Positions 58,034-64,000 of a stretch of 64,000 nucleotides of DNA are shown piece by piece. The notes below the pieces were generated by a model that saw only the letters and a list, made by a program, of their open reading frames with translations, was not told the DNA's origin and ran no database searches. The translations under genes and the position numbers were made by a program. The number at the start of each line of letters is the position of its first letter. Position 1 is the first letter of the stretch. This DNA comes from Plumapathes pennacea (lineage: Eukaryota > Cnidaria > Anthozoa > Antipatharia > Myriopathidae): assembly GCA_964036295.1 (NCBI GenBank), contig OZ038468.1, positions 18,910,683 through 18,974,682 of the forward strand, read 5' to 3'.

Positions 58034-60569
58034 GGCGTCACGTTTCAGTTTCTCCGCGCCTGTTCGTTTTGTTCAGTCTCAATGCGTGCGGTCTCCATCC
58101 ATTAGCTGGCCAGATCACTAGAACACTTAGAACGTCGACCATCAATTAACCCATGACAACCAGCCTCCTCCCTCCTCCCTCCTCCCCCAATCTAATCAAC
58201 GGACACGATGAAGTAAAACTGAATCAGACTAGAGACTCTAGAAACTTTAAAAAATTGGGTACATTCCAAGAATGACTAAACTAAATCGTTACTCCCCCTC
58301 GCCCCAACAGTTGCTAGACTGAGAGTCAGGGTAACAAGAAATGAACGTGCCGAATAAAACAACCCATTGTGATTAAATCAAAGCTTTTAATTGTTGCAGT
58401 TAGAAGGCTAGAAGTATGCTAATATGAGTGTCCGGCTATACAGTTTGGCTAAAAGATATCTGGTCGGCGCACAACATTGAACTATCGCCGAACAAGAAGC
58501 CTTGATCTTTCAAGCAGATCTAATATTAAACCAGGGTATTCCGGCTATTCTAAACAACAAAGCAATTTTGAAACTAGTTTTGGTTGCTCGTGGCTTTGTA
58601 AGTGCGTTGAATTGAACCTAGATTGCGTGAAATGATCGTAGAAAGGCGACCGTAAGTATTCAATGCAAAGGCTGACTCTGAACTCAGTGATTGTTCGGAA
58701 GGAATAGCATTTAAGAAGTGGCGACAAAGACTTGGTATTATACTTGGTGCTGACCTGGTGCTTACCCACAGATTTTCGTTCCAAAAACTACACCTTTAAG
58801 CCTTACAAAGCCAGTTTTCTCTCCTTTAGAGTAATTCCTTGTTGATTTGTGGTTCTTTATAGCCTGAGCGCGTTTCTTTGGGCCTATTCGGGAATAGGAA
58901 TAACAGTCATGGCTGATCTGCGTTAATTATTCCGGTTTTAGGGGTTTGGCTTCATTACTGATGTATTAGGAACCGTTTGCAGTGTCTTACAGCTGATCAG
59001 GCCATTCGTGCTAGTCTTCGTGTATGAATTTGATTCTTACGAAATTCACCCTTAGCTTCAGTATATGTTGAATATGTAATTTGCTCATCTTACTTAATAT
59101 TTTAAGTATCAAATGTTATATCTGTAACCTTGAGAGCGCAGAGTTCTCTAGATGGAACTTCAGGTTAATATTGAGCTGGTTGTTGATAGACTGTTCTTCC
59201 TTTGAGTACTGATTGATACTTTCTATTTTTTATGAGGTGCGCATTCAGTGCAACTGAATTACGAAGTATGAATATACTAAACCATAAGGCAATTATTTAT
59301 GTTCTTTAGCCTGTTGTCAAACAGTTTTGTTGCTTAAATTGTCCAAGGGAGATCATGAGTTTAAAAGGTGTGGATGATACGGTGAAATCCCCCGGTATTA
59401 AGTCACTTGATTGCCCTATGAGACAGAAGCTGTAGAGGAAAAAAGTATGAAATTATATCCAGGCACAATCCTGCAGCTGGTTCTACCGCATGCATGTAGT
59501 TTGAAAGCATGAATATGAAAGCAGCGGTATAATTTTAACTAATGAACGCACTAAGCCCTAAATTACCCTTTTCCTGCCTTACGGTTCAATGGCACTGCGT
59601 CGATGATACAGCATTTTTCTTTTGTTAACTCGCAACCAGTATTCCTTGTAAGTCAATAGCCCTTAACTTCCAGATAATTCGAGATTGTTTTAAACAAAAA
59701 CTAGACATATAGCTAAACTTGTTGGAGAACAGATGTGGTATCGATTCAGGCCAAATGCAACGTGCACTTGGTTGCGTTGGCTGAATATGAACTCGGACAT
59801 TGAAACCGTTGTACGATAGTTTAATTAGTAGTGTAGAGTTTGAAGGTTAGCGTAGCTCAGTAAGCTTTCCTGGTCAGTAACTTCCTTCCTGTCTCTTCTA
59901 TAATGACCTGACTCCTGAGAACCTATTCATATAGAAGCTCGGTCTCACATTCGTACGCTTTTCCGCTACTTGTTGCCCGTCAGTCTGACCAGTATACGCC
60001 AGGTTTTGAGATTTAATGCGGGAAATCCGTTCAACAAAGTGCTTCATATTTTAGAGTTTACTTTCTACCGGAAACATACCTTGCATGAGTTACTGACAAT
60101 AAGGATTTTGGAGACTTCATAACAGTTTCATGACCAAAAGCTAACCTGTCAGTCCGCGGTTCTTACACGAGAAAGGATGCCATATTTTTTAGACCATTTA
60201 CAAGTCATATAGTTTTTGCGGCAAGAGTGAGTAGGTTGTTCCTTTTTTTTCCTGAACATCATCATACTTGATGAGCCCCCTTTTCATCGGAATTCACTCG
60301 AGGATAGCGAGTGCTCCAATTTCCGCGATAATTAAGTTGGTGTTACTCAGCATGTGGCTTCGTTTCTACTCTCTTCTCACCCAACTCGTCCAAACTAGTG
60401 TGAATGAGCCGGGGGCGCGTCACAAAAAAACTTTTTGTTTCCTATTGATTTTGTAAAGTGTGATCATGAAGCTAAATTATCCGATAACTTGCCCCACCGT
60501 TGTATCACTCGTGACTTGTCACATGTATCGCTCATGACTTGTCACAAAGGCAAAAACAAACCAACACTT

Positions 60570-60600
60570 CACAAAAACAAAAACAAAAACAAAAACAAAC
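60570..60600 (+). repeat. (AAAAAC)n microsatellite
   Basis: Four to five AAAAAC units in the spacer upstream of the Pax gene, read as Lys/Asn in one frame. Not coding. Confidence 0.85.
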
Positions 60601-62554
60601 AAGCAAGGCTAAAACAAGAAAGATCAAGTCAATGGGAAACAAACTGGAGAAGGCCTTGGGTATTTATAGAATGAATTATTTGATGGCCAGTTTATTGAAT
60701 TTTGAATAGTCGAACGTGATCACAATTCACTGATGACTCTGTTATCTTTGTGAATATTGTGCCATTGTGATATTGCGATTGGAAGGATCCAAAGTCTACT
60801 GGTGCCAGCACAGTACAGTGACTCAATTATAACGCTGTTCCTAAATCCTCAGAAATCATAAATAGAATGCATGCTTGTTCAATAAGCTGACGGATAACAG
60901 CTTCTGCCACATATGACGTGCTTTCGTATCGGGTGTGACTGACAAAAATATTTAAGATTTGAGACTTAAAATAAAAGTGCGCACTCAATTGTGAAAATTA
61001 ATTACTCTTGACTACAGATATCAATTCCTTGCGAATAGCATTTTCTCGTTAGCATTTCAAGTGTATTTAATTTTAATTTACAAGTGTTTTTCTTAGTCTG
61101 ACTCTGCGCATTTTTCTAATCTAAAATATCTATTAGTCCGTTTTCTTCAAACAGTAAATAGAAACTCAGCAAATAAATAAAAGGGAAGCAAGGGATTGGT
61201 TTAAAAAAAGCTTTTGCGTCCGACTCTGCTTAGTCACGGTGTATTCTGGTGTAAGGCGGTAGTCTTAGCGAAGCGAATGATCCGTGCCCTACAGTTCCTG
61301 TCCGCCATTTGGGCAGTCAAGAGGCTGTTCCGCAAACAATATTTATCCGTTCCTATCAAAAGTCCAAATTTACAAACAACAAACATGTTGAAGTAGAGAA
61401 GAGAATTGTCATCGTTGGGATATTTCTGTCAAAAACAGTCGACACCTTGTCTGTCTTCTGGGATCAATACCCGACTTGCTGCACACTTCCCGTGAGCAGT
61501 ATGCTGCATCCGGCAAAGCAATGATTTTTTAAAAAGTGCATGTTTTCAAAGAAAAGCTTTTTTCTGCTTAGGAGAACTCGGTTCTTCCATATTTGGTCTT
61601 TGGTCTAATTCTTTTAAGACTTCAATCTTGCTGTGTCATGCCCGAAATTTTTCCTTCTCACGTGACCAGAAGTGAAGTAATAGTTGCGTGACGCGCTTTG
61701 CCCGGTTGTCATGGCAATTTTCCTATTTGTGTTAGCTCCCGTGCTTTTTGACGTAAGTTGGTTCGTTACAGGCGATTAAGTGCATAATCAGGTTGATTAG
61801 ATAAAACATTAATATGCCCAGCACGTACCAACAAACTGGAACATATTTTGGGCTGATAATAACCCAGAATGTACTACTAAATGATGTATTAGAGAGTAAA
61901 GATTGCTAAGTGCCGCGCCCGTTAAAATCAAGCGCTACCTTTCATTTTTAAAGTTTTCCATGCATTTTCCACCATCAAAAATTGACTTTAAAAAGTATTC
62001 CAACTCTTACTGGAGTGGGTCAACTGTTTAATAAGAAACAGAGCAATATATTTGAAGTGACTCAGCAAGAGAGCCGAGATTTCGCTAATGTCAATCACTG
62101 TTTAATTTTAGAGCGATATTGAGTTGACATGGCTTTGCCCCGTCCCAAGAAAAGACCGCCTGCTTGTAGTCCAAGCATTTCCTTTTCTACTATTTTTTGT
62201 TGGAAAAGAAGCAACTTTATAGTTATTTAGTTCCCACGCATTCTGCTAAGTGCGTGATGAGACGAACTAACATGTAAATCAGATCATTAAAGCTTTTGTT
62301 TGTTTATAACTTTAGAGTTATTCTACAATATAGAACAGGAAGAGTTAGAGGCCCTTTTCTTTTAATTAGATTGTTTCAGTGACTGACGGAGAAGCTAAAA
62401 CAAAAGCCTGTTACGTCATAGTAATGATGATAAATCCTTATAACAATCGTTGTTGCACAGATCTCGCACTTCTCTCAGCGGAACAGTCGGCGCAACACTC
62501 GCAGCCCACACTGAAACGGGAAGATATATTTTGTCCGTTGTGTTTTCCAGGAAA

Positions 62555-63350
62555 ATGGACTCCTTTGCTTTTTCGGGTAAGCCTCTTCTTCAAGACTTTA
62601 TTACCCTTCAGAATAATATCACTCAAACAGATGCATGACATTTTCGAATCCTTTTTTCAAAACTACGGCCAAATAAGAGATTGTTTTAACTTTAAACAAC
62701 GTTTGACGAACTGACGAAACAACTTAATATGGTATGTTTGATTTAATGCTGTTTATTTCTTAAAGACATTACTGAATTTGTTGCTTCACCAGGACAAGGT
62801 CGAATGAACCAGCTTGGCGGAGTGTTTATCAATGGCAGACCTTTGCCCAAAGTTCTGAGGTGGCGGATCATCGAGTTGGCACAGTTAGGGGTGCGACCTT
62901 GTGATATCAGCCGCCAACTCAGGGTATCCCACGGCTGTGTGAGTAAAATCTTGTGTAGATACCAAGAGACTGGATCAGTGGAACCAGGCGCTGCTCCATC
63001 CAACAAACCCCGAGATGTAACGCCGGAGATAGAACACAAAATTGATGAGTATCGCCAGCAAAACGGAGGAATGTTCTCATGGGAGGTTCGAGATCGGCTT
63101 CTACGCGATGAAGTTTGCTCTAAAACCACAGTGCCCTCCCTAAGTGCCATCAGCCAGATCCTAAAGAGCAAGATAGTCCAAGAGACAGCGCAGAGAGAAG
63201 ACGGGTTGGCTAGGAAGTCAGAGGCAAGTCGAAGCAAGAGCTTCACGGAGGAGGAAGTGATAGTGAAAGAGGAGCCGATGCAAGATGAGGGAAGCCACGA
63301 ACGCGACGTTCCCAGCCCGAGCGACAGTCCCCACCGCTCTTACTCGCCAG
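62555..63350 (+). CDS. Pax transcription factor, 5' part with paired domain
   Basis: Exon 62555-62576 (MDSFAFS plus one base) joins exon 62793-63350 in phase to give [17 protein letters not shown], the normal entry into a paired domain. 193 codons are in the window and the gene continues past the right edge at the donor CCAG/GTGTGT. Paired domain, about residues 8-135: [63 protein letters not shown]. The CRYQETGS stretch is Pax3/7-like, so the cnidarian PaxD class is the best guess, and a homeodomain would then be expected in later exons. After the domain, VIVKEEP fits a SUMO-acceptor site and an SP-rich segment follows. TTTTCCAG just before 62551 suggests a 5' UTR exon spliced to this one. 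Confidence 0.9.
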
Positions 63351-64000
63351 GTGTGTATAAACAAAGTGAATCAGCTTGGGTGAAGTATTTTTACAGCTAA
63401 AAACTATTTTACAGGTGAATTTACGATACTCTATGGGGTGCGTTTTTAATATCTTTCCGTGCTCTGAGCCGTTAGAAAACAAGCTAGCGTTGCGTGAATT
63501 TTCCCTCAATGCATTATCATCAATCAATAAGTGTAGATATCGGCCCCACTTCAGGCGATTATCAGGGAAAAGCCGCATAAGTATAAACCACGTAGTCACG
63601 ACATCATGAACACGCCGGATCAGCCCAACGCAGCACTTAAGTTTTACTCGATATTTTCGCCGCATAAAAAGAGAAAGGAATTCATCTTTCTCGACATAAC
63701 AAGGTTGACTTGTCGCTGACGTGTATTTAGCCACGCGAATCACGCCGCGTTACCGGTGTTTTGTTGCGGGAAGAAAGGATCACTTGATAATCAAGGAAAT
63801 GCAAGAGATATGTGAAGTCATTGAGAAACAAAGCTTATGACAGTATAATTACATCTCCCACTGAATGAAACAAACCTTTTTCCTCGTGAATGATACTTGT
63901 TTAGCCCCATTTATCATGCTTGGACAAAGAAACTCCTGTCTTTCTTTTGAGAACCACTTCAGATACAACCACACTATAGTGATCACAATGGAAAAACAAA
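63351..64000 (+). other. Pax intron, to the window edge
   Basis: Sequence after the Pax donor at 63350. No further Pax exon is recognisable before the edge. Open frames on either strand here lack domains. Confidence 0.6.

Larger units (their letters stand above)
47786..62554. other. Gene-poor region between the forkhead and Pax genes
   Basis: 14.8 kb without a firm gene. It contains the tandem and inverted repeats listed separately, a tRNA-derived sequence, C/G homopolymers, and a copy of the GAAAACG-rich repeat near 53370-53590. The many short open frames lack domains or paired splice sites. The region may carry regulatory DNA for the flanking transcription factor genes, and Pax 5' UTR exons are likely near its right end. 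Confidence 0.5.

Overview
The window looks like nuclear DNA of an anthozoan cnidarian, most likely a stony coral. The support is intron-rich animal genes with GT-AG splicing, proteins that align closely with vertebrate orthologues, a compact secreted thrombospondin-repeat protein of a type I associate with cnidarians, a Pax gene with a Pax3/7-like paired domain, and many short non-autonomous DNA elements. I could not run a search, so the species is open. All gene models were spliced by eye. Every internal junction was checked for reading phase and GT/AG borders.

Layout. 1-7.2 kb (+): the 3' part of a RasGRF-type Ras exchange factor (12 exons, truncated at the left edge), with a long TCA microsatellite in one intron and three copies of one dispersed repeat in others. 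7.2-8.1 kb: downstream spacer with a perfect 77-bp foldback. 8.1-10.9 kb (-): a complete small secreted TSP1 protein (3 exons) whose first intron carries an 880-bp transposon-like element. 11.4-14.9 kb (+): GLMP, a lysosomal membrane glycoprotein, with several small inverted-repeat elements in its introns. 16 kb (+): endosulfine/ARPP19. 19.7-21.2 kb: a large nested inverted-repeat element. 21.7-22.6 kb (+): an intronless-looking polyubiquitin gene of four units, with TATA and CCAAT boxes. 23.3-26.6 kb (-): HACD3, 12 exons. 27.8-34.9 kb (-): ubiquilin, 20 exons. 35.0-37.7 kb (+): COMMD10, 8 exons, head to head with ubiquilin across 96 bp.

The second half is sparse. 37.7-47.0 kb has no firm gene, only two weak secreted-peptide candidates. 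47.0-47.8 kb (-) is a single-exon forkhead gene with an aberrant recognition helix. 47.8-62.5 kb has no firm gene but several transposon remnants and a tRNA-derived sequence. At 62.6 kb (+) a Pax gene begins and runs off the right edge.

The genes do not form an operon-like pathway. Two touch ubiquitin-dependent protein turnover (polyubiquitin, ubiquilin). HACD3 acts in the ER and GLMP in the lysosome. RasGRF, endosulfine and COMMD10 are regulatory. The two developmental transcription factors sit in the gene-poor half. No unmistakable new multi-gene system is visible. The most notable protein-level oddity is the forkhead protein, which has lost both canonical base-contacting residues of its recognition helix.
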